This document shows positions 6,319 to 15,347 of a DNA stretch of 35,102 bases, piece by piece. Made by a program: the position numbers and the translations under genes. Position 1 is the stretch's first letter; the number at the start of each line of letters is the position of its first letter. The notes under the pieces are model-generated. The model saw only the letters and a program-made list of their open reading frames with translations. It ran no database searches and was not told the DNA's origin. The DNA is from Pseudomonadota bacterium. Lineage in GTDB: Bacteria; BMS3Abin14. The DNA is taken from the NCBI GenBank assembly GCA_003228585.1, contig QIEJ01000062.1:1-35102 (forward strand). Reading direction: 5' to 3'.

Positions 6319-7175
6319 GGGTGTTTAACATCTCCTCTCAGCTTTTTCAGAAGATCGACCTGGTCCCTGTACCGTCCCTGTGGAACCGGCAGAGGCTGGG
6401 TCTCCAGAACAGCAGGGTGATTTATAAAATCACTGCATTGCAGCAGAAACGCAAAGGCAGCCTCTCCAAGAAGCCCCTCGCCTATTCTGGCGTGCCGGTC
6501 GACCCTGGAACCCAACGGTTTTACGGTGTCGTTTAGGTGAAAGGCTCCAATCAATGCCAGACCTGCCTCCCCGTCTATCTTCTTGAGGCTCGCCTCCACC
6601 AATTCAGGGGTTGACAGATCGTATCCCGATGCAAAGGCGTGGGCCGTGTCGAGACAGTACCCCACCCGATCATCCGCCCTGATCCTGTCACGGATCAGGG
6701 AAAGTTCCCCGAAATTCCCGCCCAGCGCGTGGCCCGGTCCGGCTGTATTCTCCAGCAGGATCACGGGGCCGTCGGAGACCTCTTCCAGAACCATGGTGAA
6801 AAGCTCAGCGGCCCTCCTTATCCCTTCAGCGGACCCGGCACCCCGGTGAGAACCGGGATGGACAACCAGATAGTCGGCCCCCAGGGCCCTGCACCTGCGA
6901 TACTCGGACAGCATGGCCCGAAGAGACCGCTGCCACAGGTCCCGATCCGGAGAGGCGGGATTGACGAGATACGACCCGTGCACCAGGACCGACGCAATCC
7001 TGGACGCTTGGACCTTTTCCCTGAAAAGACCCGCCACCGACTCATCGATGGAAGAAACCGACCACCTGTTGGGCGATCCGGAAAAGATCTGAACAGATTC
7101 GCAGCCGTCCTGTTCAGCCCTCTCTATAGACAGTTCAATACCGCCTGATATGGATTCGTGGGCGCCTATTAACAT
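6315..7175 (-). CDS. nfo: endonuclease IV (AP endonuclease)
   Basis: Endonuclease IV cuts the DNA backbone 5' of abasic sites in base-excision repair and uses a three-zinc centre in a TIM barrel. All expected ligand motifs are present over 286 residues: HPGSHRG, ILLENTAGPGHALG (Glu), YCLDTAHAFASGYD (Asp, His), HLNDT, DRHARIGEG (Asp, His) and VLETQP (Glu). The N-terminal IGAHESISGG and QIFSGSPNRW are typical of the family. The start at 7175 (ATGTTAATA) has no clear ribosome site. An R3-type tract in minus orientation lies about 20-50 nt upstream of it. It is first in a two-gene operon with the exporter. Confidence 0.95.
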   Translation of the reverse strand: MLIGAHESISGGIELSIERAEQDGCESVQIFSGSPNRWSVSSIDESVAGLFREKVQASRIASVLVHGSYLVNPASPDRDLWQRSLRAMLSEYRRCRALGADYLVVHPGSHRGAGSAEGIRRAAELFTMVLEEVSDGPVILLENTAGPGHALGGNFGELSLIRDRIRADDRVGYCLDTAHAFASGYDLSTPELVEASLKKIDGEAGLALIGAFHLNDTVKPLGSRVDRHARIGEGLLGEAAFAFLLQCSDFINHPAVLETQPLPVPQGRYRDQVDLLKKLRGDVKHP

Positions 7176-7193
7176 AGCGAGTTTCAGATAATT

Positions 7194-7222
7194 AATCCAA
7201 AATCCAAGATCTAAAATCCAAG
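7194..7222 (-). repeat. R3 periodic tract, minus orientation
   Basis: AATCCAAAATCCAAGATCTA and the bases after it read on the minus strand as CTTGGATTTTAGATCTTGGA and onward. It points toward the minus-strand nfo gene, just upstream of its start. Confidence 0.6.
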
Positions 7223-7407
7223 AATAGAACGCCGGATCAGAATACAGATAATAATGAAAAGGGACAGGAAAAAGGCAAGTAACAATGTGTTAAATTGGGT
7301 AATGGCCATTTAGAACTATATTACAACTGCCCCGTAGTTTATATTAATTAGAGATATAACTTGGAAATTCTTGGATGGGATATCTGAGGCTGAGTATTGA
7401 ACTTTTT

Positions 7408-7434
7408 TTGGATATTGGATCTTGGATTTTGGAT
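7408..7434 (+). repeat. R3 periodic tract, plus orientation
   Basis: TTGGATATTGGATCTTGGAT followed by TTTGGAT is four TTGGAT units. It ends 12 nt before the ATG of the plus-strand HAD gene. Together with the minus copy at 7194 it brackets the divergent nfo/HAD intergenic region. Confidence 0.65.
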
Positions 7435-7446
7435 GATCGGGAAGTT

Positions 7447-8076
7447 ATGACTATCAAATCTGTTCTCTTCGATCTGGGAGGAGTGTATTACAGCGAAGGA
7501 TTCCATAACGGCCTTTTTGCCATCGCGGCCAGATTGGATCTCGACCCGGATCGCTTTTTCGGCGCGGCGGTGGATGCCGTCTTTTCCACGGGATATGTCA
7601 CCGGTACGGCGCCGGAAAAAACCTTCTGGGATACCCTGGCCAAATGTGCCGGCGCAAAAGAAGATCTCTACCCCCGGAGAAAACTGATTCTGGACTCCTT
7701 CAAACCCATGGACGGGATGGCCGGGCTTGTCCGGGAGACCAGGAGTGTCGTACCGGTGACACTTCTCACCGACCAGACCAACTGGCTTTACGACCTGGAC
7801 CAGAGAGACGGTCTGTTGTCAGAGTTCGACCATGTCGTTTCCTCGTACGAGGAGGGCTTCAGCAAAAGGGATCCGGAGATATTCCGTGTTGCCTGCCAGC
7901 GCCTGGAAATTTTCCCTGAGGAAGGGCTCTTTTTTGACGACAATCCGGGAAACGTGGAAAGGGCGGTGGATTTCGGCCTGAAGGCAATCCTGTTCGAGGG
8001 AGCGGACGCTGCCCGGGAAGCGCTGGTTGCGGCGGGGGTACTTTCCGACGGAGAAGAGGGGGAAGGCAGTGAATGA
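7447..8076 (+). CDS. HAD-superfamily hydrolase (probable phosphatase)
   Basis: This is a 209-residue haloacid-dehalogenase-like hydrolase, probably dephosphorylating a small metabolite. The motifs appear in order. Motif I is VLFDLGGV with the nucleophilic Asp; the second Asp is replaced by Gly as in the FDxGGV subgroup (YihX/epoxide-hydrolase-N type). Motif II is TLLTDQT, motif III is the Lys of FSKRDPEIF and motif IV is LFFDDNPGNVERA. A helical cap lies between motifs I and II. The substrate is unknown. The ORF-track start at 7375 translates an R3 repeat, so I use the ATG at 7447, which has GGGAAG just before it. It is divergent from nfo and convergent with tRNA-Leu. Confidence 0.87.
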   Translation: MTIKSVLFDLGGVYYSEGFHNGLFAIAARLDLDPDRFFGAAVDAVFSTGYVTGTAPEKTFWDTLAKCAGAKEDLYPRRKLILDSFKPMDGMAGLVRETRSVVPVTLLTDQTNWLYDLDQRDGLLSEFDHVVSSYEEGFSKRDPEIFRVACQRLEIFPEEGLFFDDNPGNVERAVDFGLKAILFEGADAAREALVAAGVLSDGEEGEGSE

Positions 8077-8160
8077 CCGACTCAGCGACTGGGTGAGGGG
8101 GAGAGTGGGCGCAACACCTGGCCTCCTCGCAATGGCAGGTGCTTTCTCTGGAATCTGGAT

Positions 8161-8187
8161 AAAAAAGCGGGACGCCTTACGGCGCCC
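8161..8187 (-). terminator. Rho-independent terminator of tRNA-Leu
   Basis: On the minus strand GGGCGCC-GTAA-GGCGTCCC forms a stem with one bulged T and a GTAA tetraloop. GC and six T follow. It starts 8 nt after the tRNA CCA end. Confidence 0.75.
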
Positions 8188-8194
8188 TGAAAGT

Positions 8195-8281
8195 TGGTGC
8201 GAAAGGGGGGAGTCGAACCCCCACGGAGTTACCCCCACTGAGTCCTGAACCCAGCGCGTCTACCAGTTCCGCCACTTTCGC
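8195..8281 (-). tRNA. tRNA-Leu (CAG)
   Basis: This is an 87-nt class II tRNA on the minus strand. The acceptor GCGAAAG pairs with CTTTCGC. The D loop contains AACTGGTAGA. The anticodon stem CTGGG/CTCAG holds the loop TTCAGGA (anticodon CAG), a long variable arm follows, and the T arm is GGGGG-TTCGACT-CCCCC. The discriminator is A and the CCA is encoded. A terminator follows directly. Confidence 0.95.
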
Positions 8282-8370
8282 TTATTTAATTCCTTGTACT
8301 TTGTACTACGAATGTACCCATTGGTCCCGATCTTGCTAGGATTTTCTGAGGGACAATTAAAACACGGAGG

Positions 8371-10521
8371 ATGAAATTGTCAAGAAGATACTCATCGAAA
8401 AGACCAGGGCGGACCAAGGGACAACAGGGACGGCGGCATAATGACAGGATTCTGGGGTTTCTCGGAGAGGAATCGGACAGACCCCTGCTGGCAAAAGAGC
8501 TGTCCGATGCTCTGAAGGTTCCGTCAAATGAGAGGCGGTCTTTCACAAGGGCTCTGAATTCCCTCGTCGATTCCGGGGCCGTGATCAGGACCAGGGGCGG
8601 ACGCTTTGCCCTGCCCTCGAAGATCCACCTCATAACCGGAGCGATCCAGATGAACCGTGAGGGGACCGGCATCCTGATCCCGGATGACGGATCACAGAGA
8701 GTATCCGTCCCTCCCGCCAACCTGAAGTCGGCCATGCACGGCGACAGGGTGGTTGTCAGGACGGAAAAAAAAGATTATCGGGGCCGTTCCATCGGACGGG
8801 TTGTCCGGATCATTGAGCGGGGCAACCCTGATCTCGTAGCCCATTTCGACCACGCTGACGGTATCTCATTCGGCCGGCCCTACGACAGCCGGCTTTCGGC
8901 CGACATCATCATCCCTCCCGGATCGGAGGAAGGGGCTGTCCCCGGGCAGCTGGTCGTATTGGAACTGACCGATTTTCCCTCCAGAGGGCGCCCGGCCAGA
9001 GGCAAGGTCGTGGAGGTACTCGGGCACCCGGAGGACCCCGGTTCTGAAACAAAAGCCGTCATCCACAGTCATCACATACCCCACCGTTTTCCCGAGGCAG
9101 CGCTGAAAAGTGCATCAACCATCACCGGGGCTGTGCCCGGTGGTTCGCTCCGGGACCGGGAGGATCTGAGGGATCTGAATTTTGTCACCATTGACGGAGC
9201 CAGGGCACGGGATTTCGACGATGCCCTCTACGCCAGGAAGGGGAAAGACGGGAAGATCACCCTTTACGTTTCCATTGCTGATGTGTCGTATTTCGTCAGG
9301 CCGGGCTCTCCTCTTGACAGAGAGGCCTTCCGCCGGGGCAACTCCGTCTATTTTCCGGACACCGTCGTCCCCATGCTCCCCGAGCGCATCTCCAACGACA
9401 TCTGCAGCCTGAATCCGGACAAGGACCGGCTGGCATTTACCTGCCAGGTGGAAGTCGACACCCGGGGCAACCCTGCTGAATACAGCTTCTACACAAGCGT
9501 GATCCGAAGCGCCGCCCGACTGACATACAGGCAGGTGGAGGATTATTTTACCGGTTCGAGGCAGACGCTGGAAAAGGGAGCACAGGTCACAGGAAATCTG
9601 GATACCCTGCGGGACCTGTTCGACCGCCTTTCCAGGCGGCGGCTCGGGCGCGGAAGTCTTGATTTTGACTTTCCGGAACCCGCGGTCGTACTCGACACAA
9701 TGGGGCACGTTGAGAACATCTACCGGGCCGAGAGATACACTTCTCACAGGCTTGTGGAGGAGTGCATGCTCCTGGCAAACGAGGTTGTCGCCCGATTCAT
9801 CAGGGAATCGGATGTGCCCGGTGTCTACCGTGTTCACAATCCGCCCGATAAAAGCCGCATCGAGGATCTGAACCTTGTCCTGTCCGCACTGGGTCTTTCG
9901 ATTCCCCCGTCTTCGGCTCACACGCCCCGCCCCTTCACCAGGATAATCGATGACGTCAGGGGAACCGGTAAGGAGCGGTTCATCAACACCGTCATTCTCC
10001 GTTCCATGATGAGGGCCCAATACTCGCCATCACCGGAGGGGCACTTCGGACTGGCCCTTGCCGATTACGCCCACTTCACCTCACCCATCAGGAGGTACGC
10101 CGATCTGATGGTCCACCGGATCCTGAAGGGGCTGCTGGGCATCGGGGAACCCGGCGAATTGAAGAACCTGGACGGGATCTGCGGTCACATCACCGAAACC
10201 GAACGCACGGCCGAATCGGCCGAGAGGGACATCCTCTCCCTTTACCGGGCCCGGTTTATGGAGGATAAGCTGGGCGAAGAGTTCGAGGGATTCATAACGG
10301 GGGTGACGTCCTTCGGTCTTTTTGTCGAACTCAACGAATTTTACGTGGAGGGTCTCGTCCACCTGACAACCATGCACGATGATTACTATCATTTCAGGGA
10401 ACAAAACCTCATGCTGGTGGGCGAGCACACAGGGCGGACCTTCCGCATCGGGGACCCGGTCAAAATCAGAGTGATCAAGGTTGACTCCGCCCGGCGCCAT
10501 ATAGATTTTGAGATCACATGA
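8371..10521 (+). CDS. rnr: ribonuclease R
   Basis: RNase R is a processive 3'-5' exoribonuclease that degrades structured RNA and takes part in RNA quality control. The 716-residue protein has an N-terminal winged-helix/cold-shock region, the RNB catalytic domain (about residues 265-590) and a C-terminal S1 domain (GEEFEGFITGVTSFGLFVEL). The magnesium-binding acidic cluster is in TIDGARARDFDDAL (Asp281, 283, 284), and HFTSPIRRYADLMVHR is the usual end of RNB. The ATG at 8371 abuts GGAGG with no spacing, so translation may start at the TTG at 8377, 6 nt away and two codons later. The stop overlaps dprA by ATGA. It is the first gene of the rnr-dprA pair. Confidence 0.95.
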   Translation: MKLSRRYSSKRPGRTKGQQGRRHNDRILGFLGEESDRPLLAKELSDALKVPSNERRSFTRALNSLVDSGAVIRTRGGRFALPSKIHLITGAIQMNREGTGILIPDDGSQRVSVPPANLKSAMHGDRVVVRTEKKDYRGRSIGRVVRIIERGNPDLVAHFDHADGISFGRPYDSRLSADIIIPPGSEEGAVPGQLVVLELTDFPSRGRPARGKVVEVLGHPEDPGSETKAVIHSHHIPHRFPEAALKSASTITGAVPGGSLRDREDLRDLNFVTIDGARARDFDDALYARKGKDGKITLYVSIADVSYFVRPGSPLDREAFRRGNSVYFPDTVVPMLPERISNDICSLNPDKDRLAFTCQVEVDTRGNPAEYSFYTSVIRSAARLTYRQVEDYFTGSRQTLEKGAQVTGNLDTLRDLFDRLSRRRLGRGSLDFDFPEPAVVLDTMGHVENIYRAERYTSHRLVEECMLLANEVVARFIRESDVPGVYRVHNPPDKSRIEDLNLVLSALGLSIPPSSAHTPRPFTRIIDDVRGTGKERFINTVILRSMMRAQYSPSPEGHFGLALADYAHFTSPIRRYADLMVHRILKGLLGIGEPGELKNLDGICGHITETERTAESAERDILSLYRARFMEDKLGEEFEGFITGVTSFGLFVELNEFYVEGLVHLTTMHDDYYHFREQNLMLVGEHTGRTFRIGDPVKIRVIKVDSARRHIDFEIT

Positions 10522-11381
10522 GGGAAAAAGAGACAGCCGGCCGACCGGTCAGAACCCTTAATCCTGCTTCTCCCGAATATCCGGGCCTGCTCAGACACAT
10601 CTGTTCACCTCCCGACCCCCTGTACATAGATGGAAAATTACTGCCGGCAGACGACCTTTCGGTCGCCATTGTCGGTTCCCGCACCCCCACCCCTTACGGC
10701 GTTTCCATGGCCGAAAAGATTGCCCGTGGATTGGCCCACAGCGGATTTACGGTGATAAGCGGAATGGCACGGGGAATCGACACCGCGGCTCACCGGGCCG
10801 CTCTCCGGGCAGGGGGCAGGACCATAGGAGTCCTCGGATGCGGCCTGGACCTTGACTATCCAAGAGGCAGCCGAAAGGTCAGGGAGCAGATTGTCCTGCA
10901 CGGTGCCCTGGTCTCCGAGTTCACGGAGGGAACTCCGCCAATACCCGGGAATTTCCCCCGTCGAAATCGGATCATAAGCGGTATGTCTCTGGCCGTGATC
11001 GTGGTGGAGGCCGGCAGAAGGAGCGGTTCCCTTATCACCGCCAGATGGGCCCTTGACCAGGGTCGGGAAGTTATGGCCGTACCCGGCAGGGCGGACTGCT
11101 CCATGTCTGAAGGCCCGTTGATTCTGATCCGGGACGGGGCTTGTCCGGTTACCAGTGCGGCGGATGTGGCACTGGCGCTGGGAGTGGATCCGCCTTCAGA
11201 AACCGTCCCCGGAGAGGGTCACCATCCCCTCCTCGGGGAACTGGCTGGTCGGGGCAAGCTTCCGGAGGAGATGGCGACGGCGACGGGCTGGACCATTTCA
11301 AAGGTGCTGACCGAACTGTCACATCTGGAGATAGCAGGCCACATCCGCAGGGAACCCGGCGGGAGATATGCGCTGCTGTAA
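10518..11381 (+). CDS. dprA: DNA processing protein DprA
   Basis: DprA (Smf) protects incoming single-stranded DNA and loads RecA during natural transformation. It is widely conserved also in bacteria not known to be competent. The Rossmann-like core is clear: VAIVGSRTPTPYG, ISGMARGIDTAAHRAAL, TIGVLGCGLDLDYP, EFTEGTPPIPGNFPRRNRII and EAGRRSGSLITARWA. A C-terminal winged-helix (about residues 235-287, EEMATATGWTISKVLTELSH) completes it. At 287 residues it lacks the N-terminal SAM domain of some homologues. The ATG overlaps the rnr stop (ATGA). topA follows after a repeat-filled gap, as in the common dprA-topA pairing. Confidence 0.94.
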   Translation: MREKETAGRPVRTLNPASPEYPGLLRHICSPPDPLYIDGKLLPADDLSVAIVGSRTPTPYGVSMAEKIARGLAHSGFTVISGMARGIDTAAHRAALRAGGRTIGVLGCGLDLDYPRGSRKVREQIVLHGALVSEFTEGTPPIPGNFPRRNRIISGMSLAVIVVEAGRRSGSLITARWALDQGREVMAVPGRADCSMSEGPLILIRDGACPVTSAADVALALGVDPPSETVPGEGHHPLLGELAGRGKLPEEMATATGWTISKVLTELSHLEIAGHIRREPGGRYALL

Positions 11382-11442
11382 TCCGGTGGCAGCGCAAATG
11401 TGTGGAGGTATGGGAGTACCGGGGTGTTTGAACTCAACGATC

Positions 11443-11532
11443 GTCATCGCGAGTCACCCTGGCCTCGTGGAGGGTGACGTGGCGATCTCGGCAATCCGAG
11501 ACTGCTTCGGTCGCCAAACGCCTCGCAGTGAC
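11443..11532 (+). repeat. R1 palindromic element, short form
   Basis: The ends GTCATCGCGAG and CTCGCAGTGAC are inverted copies of each other. Inside are GTGACGTGGCGATCTCGGC and CCGAGACTGCTTCGGTCGCC. It lacks the second GATTGCCACG arm that the 150-bp copies have. Confidence 0.8.
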
Positions 11533-11604
11533 GACCTCTTGATCTTCCTTCTTTGCTCCCTGCCCTGAGCAAGCGGAGCGCGTCGAATGGTTTGTTCTTT
11601 GATG

Positions 11605-11625
11605 TTGGATATTGGATTTTGGATT
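11605..11625 (+). repeat. R3 periodic tract
   Basis: TTGGATATTGGATTTTGGAT, three TTGGAT-type units, about 75 bp after the R1 copy and upstream of topA. Confidence 0.6.
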
Positions 11626-11657
11626 GGGCTGAATACGGGGGCTGAATTAAAATAAGG

Positions 11658-11686
11658 TTGACAATCAGCCCCAAACTCTGTTTAGA
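11658..11686 (+). promoter_or_regulatory. candidate topA promoter
   Basis: A perfect TTGACA (11658-11663) is followed after 17 bases by TTTAGA (11681-11686), a weak -10. The start would lie about 50 nt before the topA ATG. Confidence 0.45.
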
Positions 11687-11743
11687 AGCATGCGCAGGGA
11701 ATAGAACCTTAAACCTTGAACTTTGAATTCAGGAAAACCAACC

Positions 11744-13999
11744 ATGTCAAAATCCCTCATAATTGTCGAATCACCCACAAAGGCCAAGACCATCGAACGG
11801 ATCCTGGGCAAGGATTACGGGGTCCTCTCCTCCAACGGGCACGTGATCGATCTCCCCTCAAAGGAACTGGCGGTTGACACCGAACACGGATTCGTTCTGA
11901 AGAACCAGGTGATCCCCGGCAAGAGAAAGGTTTTAAGCCAGATATCCAAAGCCGCCAAAGATGCTGACAGGATACTTCTGGCCACGGACCCTGACCGTGA
12001 AGGCGAGGCCATCGCTTATCTCATAGCCAATCATCTGAAGCTTCCGGAAGAAAAAGTGTATCGGGTCCTTTTCCATGAAATAACAAAAGCGGGTATTCTC
12101 CGGGCCCTCGAGAATCCGGGCAGGCCCGATCATCTCAAGTTCGAGGCACAGCAGGCCCGAAGGGCCATTGACCGGTTGGTCGGCTATAAATTAAGCCCCG
12201 TCCTCTGGAAAAAGATCCGGCGTGGTCTTTCCGCAGGCAGGGTTCAATCCGTTGCCCTCCGACTGGTTTGCGAACGTGAAAAGGCGATCCTGGCCTTCAA
12301 GCCTGAGGATTACTGGCTTATTTTTTCTCACCTCGAGGCAGAGGAAAAACCCGTGGTGAAAGCACGGCTGGTCTCCGTGGATGGCAAAAAGATCGATGGC
12401 AAAAAAACACGCATTACGGATGAAACCCTCGCAAAGCAGATCCATGCCAAACTGAAACAAGAGCAGCACACCGTCACCGACATTCAGATCAGGGCCGCAC
12501 GCCGCAGTCCCGCGCCGCCTTTTATCACCAGCACCCTGCAGCAGGAAGCAGCCAGAAAATTTCGCTTTACGGCCAAACGCACCATGATGATCGCCCAGCA
12601 GCTCTACGAGGGGATATCCATCGGGAATGTTGGAACCACGGGCCTCATTACCTATATGAGAACCGATTCGGTAAGGGTATCCGGGGAGGCTGTTACCGGT
12701 GCAAGGGAACAGGTCAAGAACCTGTTCGGGTCCGAATACATCCCTGATTCACCGAGGGCGTACCGCAACCGCAAGGGAGCCCAGGACGCTCATGAAGCGG
12801 TACGTCCCACCAGGCTGGAGCTGACACCGGAAAAAATCGGTCAACATCTGGAAAAAGACCAGGCCCGGTTGTACGAACTGATCTACAAACGTTTCCTGGC
12901 GTCCCAGATGACCGATCTTTCGCTGGAAAAGACCAGGGTGAATATCGAAGCTGGACCTTACGGTATGGAGGTTTCCGGCCAGAGGGTTATTTTCAACGGT
13001 TTCACCATCCTCTATGAGGAAGGCCGTGACGACGAGGGGAACTCGGACCCTTCCCTCCCACCCATATCAAAGGGTCAGGACCTTAAGCTGATCGATGTGG
13101 AGGTGGAAAAAAAGACCACACAACCGCCGCCAAGGTATACCGAGGCCACACTCGTGAAGATGCTCGAGGAGAAGGGAATCGGCAGGCCAAGCACCTATGC
13201 GGCAATCCTGGATACGATCCAGAAGCGCAACTATGTCAACAAGGAACAGAGACGCTTCATACCCACCACCCTTGGCATGGCCGTGAATGATTATCTCGTG
13301 ACCCGGTTTTCCCGGTTGGTAGACGTCCAGTTTACAGCCGACATGGAGGACCAGCTGGACAGTGTCGAGGAAGGGGACAAAACCTACCTCGAGATGCTCA
13401 ACGGTTTTTACGAACCTTTCGTCGACGAACTGGACAAGGTGGAAAACGGGGACGATGATTTCCAGTGGGGCGGCACCGACGAACAGTGTCCGAAATGCGA
13501 CCGCGGCCTGGTTATCAAAGTAAGCGGGAAAACCGGAGAGTTTCTCGCCTGCTCCGGCTATCCCGACTGTAAATTCACGTCTAACTTCAAAAAAACCGAT
13601 GACGGAAAAATCCAACTGGTGGAGGAGGAGAAGAGGGAAGAACGCTGTCCCGAGTGCCAGGGGCCCATGGTCCTGAGACAGGGACGCGGAGGGCCGTTTC
13701 TCGGCTGCACCAGGTATCCCGACTGCCGTGGAACCCTCCCCCTTTCAACGGGAGTGCCATGCCCGGAGGATGGCTGTGAGGGAGAACTCGTGGTCAAGAG
13801 AAGCAAAAAAGGCCGAACCTTCTACAGTTGTTCCCGATATCCCGGGTGCAAATTCGCCACCTGGGACCCGCCCGTTGCCCAGCCCTGTCCACAATGCCAG
13901 AATCCCATCATGACCGAAAAAAACATCCGGGGTGATGACCACCTTGTCTGTCCCCGAAAGGAGTGCGGATTCCGGATCCAGCGGGATGCGGCCGGTTAA
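11744..13999 (+). CDS. topA: DNA topoisomerase I
   Basis: This type IA topoisomerase relaxes negative supercoils through a 5'-phosphotyrosine intermediate. The 751-residue protein opens with the Toprim domain (SLIIVESPTKAKTIERILG, DPDREGEAIAYLI). It carries the catalytic Tyr304 in GLITYMRTDSVRVS, and KMLEEKGIGRPSTYA later in the core. The C-terminus has four zinc-ribbon-like units (CPKC...CSGYPDC, CPEC...CTRYPDC, CPEDGC...CSRYPGC, CPQC...CPRKEC). The ATG at 11744, with AGGA upstream, is chosen over the 11723 start because it coincides with the family start. trmFO begins inside its last codons. This places topA at the head of the trmFO-xerC-hslVU run. Confidence 0.96.
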   Translation: MSKSLIIVESPTKAKTIERILGKDYGVLSSNGHVIDLPSKELAVDTEHGFVLKNQVIPGKRKVLSQISKAAKDADRILLATDPDREGEAIAYLIANHLKLPEEKVYRVLFHEITKAGILRALENPGRPDHLKFEAQQARRAIDRLVGYKLSPVLWKKIRRGLSAGRVQSVALRLVCEREKAILAFKPEDYWLIFSHLEAEEKPVVKARLVSVDGKKIDGKKTRITDETLAKQIHAKLKQEQHTVTDIQIRAARRSPAPPFITSTLQQEAARKFRFTAKRTMMIAQQLYEGISIGNVGTTGLITYMRTDSVRVSGEAVTGAREQVKNLFGSEYIPDSPRAYRNRKGAQDAHEAVRPTRLELTPEKIGQHLEKDQARLYELIYKRFLASQMTDLSLEKTRVNIEAGPYGMEVSGQRVIFNGFTILYEEGRDDEGNSDPSLPPISKGQDLKLIDVEVEKKTTQPPPRYTEATLVKMLEEKGIGRPSTYAAILDTIQKRNYVNKEQRRFIPTTLGMAVNDYLVTRFSRLVDVQFTADMEDQLDSVEEGDKTYLEMLNGFYEPFVDELDKVENGDDDFQWGGTDEQCPKCDRGLVIKVSGKTGEFLACSGYPDCKFTSNFKKTDDGKIQLVEEEKREERCPECQGPMVLRQGRGGPFLGCTRYPDCRGTLPLSTGVPCPEDGCEGELVVKRSKKGRTFYSCSRYPGCKFATWDPPVAQPCPQCQNPIMTEKNIRGDDHLVCPRKECGFRIQRDAAG

Positions 14000-15305
14000 G
14001 ATCATCGGAGGCGGCCTGGCCGGTTGTGAAGCCGCCTGGCAGGTGGCCAAAAGAGGTATCCCTGTCCACCTGTACGAGATGAGGCCTGACGTCATGCCGC
14101 CGGCTCACAGGACGGGAGAGCTTGCTGAGCTGGTTTGCAGTAACTCCCTCAAATCGGATCGTGTGGACCGGGCCAGCGGTCTTCTTAAAGCTGAACTGAC
14201 CCTCATCGATTCGATGCTGTTGAAAGCGGGTAGGAAGGCATCTATTCCAGGGGGTTCTTCCCTGTGCGTTGACCGGTCTGAGTTCTCCAACCTTGTGACA
14301 TCGTCCATCGACCGGAATCCTCTCATAAAGGTGATCCGCGAGGAGGTCTCCATCCTGCCCGAGGATGGTCCATCCATCGTTGCCACAGGGCCTCTTTCAT
14401 CGGAGTCCATAACACAGGCTATGGAGAACCTGTTCGGCGCCGGTTCCCTCGCTTTTTACGACGCCATTTCTCCAACCGTTGAATCGGATTCCATCGACTG
14501 GAACCGTGTCTTCATCCAGGACCGCTATGAGGAGCCCGGCCAGGGAGTTTACGTCAACTGTCCACTGCAACGTGAGGAGTACCTGAAACTGGTTGACGCT
14601 CTTCGCACATCAGAGGCAGTAAAACCCCATGAATTCGAAAACACCAGACTCTTCGAAGCGTGCCTTCCTGTGGAGGTTCTGGCGGCACGGGGAGAGGACA
14701 CACTGGCGTTCGGTCCCATGAGGCCCGTTGGTCTCACTGACCCGAAAACCGGAAAAAGACCTTTCGCGGTTGTTCAACTCCGGCCGGAGAACAGGGAGCG
14801 CACACTCTACGGCATGGTCGGATTCCAGACAAAAATGAGGATGGGCGAACAGAAGAGAGTTTTCTGCACCATACCCGGTCTCGAGAACGCCAGGTTTGAA
14901 CGGCTTGGCAGCATTCATCGCAACACATTCATCAACTCTCCAATACTGCTTGATTCCCTTCAGCGATCTGCAGCCGCACCCTGGATGTTTTTCGCCGGCC
15001 AGATAACCGGTGTAGAGGGATATGTGGAGTCCATTGCCAGCGGGGCCATGGCGGGCATTTACGCGGCAATGAGTGTCTTTGAAATGGAGCCCTGCCCTCC
15101 GCCCCCGACGACCATGACAGGCGCCCTTCTGCATCACCTTACTTTCGTACCCCACGGTGAGTTTCAACCGATCAACGCCCGGTTCGGCCTTCTTCCCTTA
15201 CCCGATGGGCCCAAAACCGGGAAAACCGCCCGAAGACGGATCCTTTCCGAAAGGGCCGTCGCCCATATGACCGATTATCTTTCCAAGCTCCAGTCTGGAC
15301 TTTAA
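13986..15305 (+). CDS. trmFO: methylenetetrahydrofolate-tRNA-(uracil-54-C5)-methyltransferase
   Basis: TrmFO makes ribothymidine at position 54 of tRNA using 5,10-methylene-tetrahydrofolate and FAD. It is the Gram-positive/deltaproteobacterial alternative to SAM-dependent TrmA. The 439-residue protein begins with the FAD-binding glycine motif VKIIGGGLAGCEAAW and shows LYEMRPDVMPPAHRTGELAE and LVCSNSLKSD. Later motifs include YVNCPLQREEY, PMRPVGLTDPKTGKRPFAVV and GVEGYVESIASG. Its ATG (13986) overlaps the end of topA by 14 nt. I prefer it to the upstream 13932 start because the family begins there. The two-gene overlap argues for translational coupling with topA. Confidence 0.95.
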   Translation: MRPVKIIGGGLAGCEAAWQVAKRGIPVHLYEMRPDVMPPAHRTGELAELVCSNSLKSDRVDRASGLLKAELTLIDSMLLKAGRKASIPGGSSLCVDRSEFSNLVTSSIDRNPLIKVIREEVSILPEDGPSIVATGPLSSESITQAMENLFGAGSLAFYDAISPTVESDSIDWNRVFIQDRYEEPGQGVYVNCPLQREEYLKLVDALRTSEAVKPHEFENTRLFEACLPVEVLAARGEDTLAFGPMRPVGLTDPKTGKRPFAVVQLRPENRERTLYGMVGFQTKMRMGEQKRVFCTIPGLENARFERLGSIHRNTFINSPILLDSLQRSAAAPWMFFAGQITGVEGYVESIASGAMAGIYAAMSVFEMEPCPPPPTTMTGALLHHLTFVPHGEFQPINARFGLLPLPDGPKTGKTARRRILSERAVAHMTDYLSKLQSGL

Positions 15306-15324
15306 AAAATAACTTAAATATAAT
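15296..15324 (+). promoter_or_regulatory. candidate promoter for xerC-hslV(-hslU)
   Basis: TGGACT (15296-15301, four of six -35 matches), a 17-base spacer and a perfect TATAAT (15319-15324) lie in a strongly AT-rich patch straddling the trmFO stop. The expected start is about 20 nt before xerC. Confidence 0.5.
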
Positions 15325-15347
15325 TATATATTTGCTGTGAGGATATT

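Larger units (their letters stand above)
11382..11743. other. dprA-topA gap: R1, R3 and a promoter
   Basis: No gene is present. The gap holds an R1 copy, a GCCCTGAGCAAGCGGAGCGC repeat fragment, an R3 tract and a candidate topA promoter. Confidence 0.6.

Noticed and set aside
5683-7175. exporter and endonuclease IV as a defence pair
   Set aside because: Both belong to ordinary housekeeping families and are joined only by an ATGA overlap. Nothing else suggests a defence function.
8027-8248. 73-residue ORF overlapping tRNA-Leu
   Set aside because: The C-terminal half is antisense to tRNA-Leu, a common false ORF.
9115-10020. 301-residue minus-strand ORF inside rnr
   Set aside because: It is a shadow of the RNase R coding frame, without motifs or a ribosome site.
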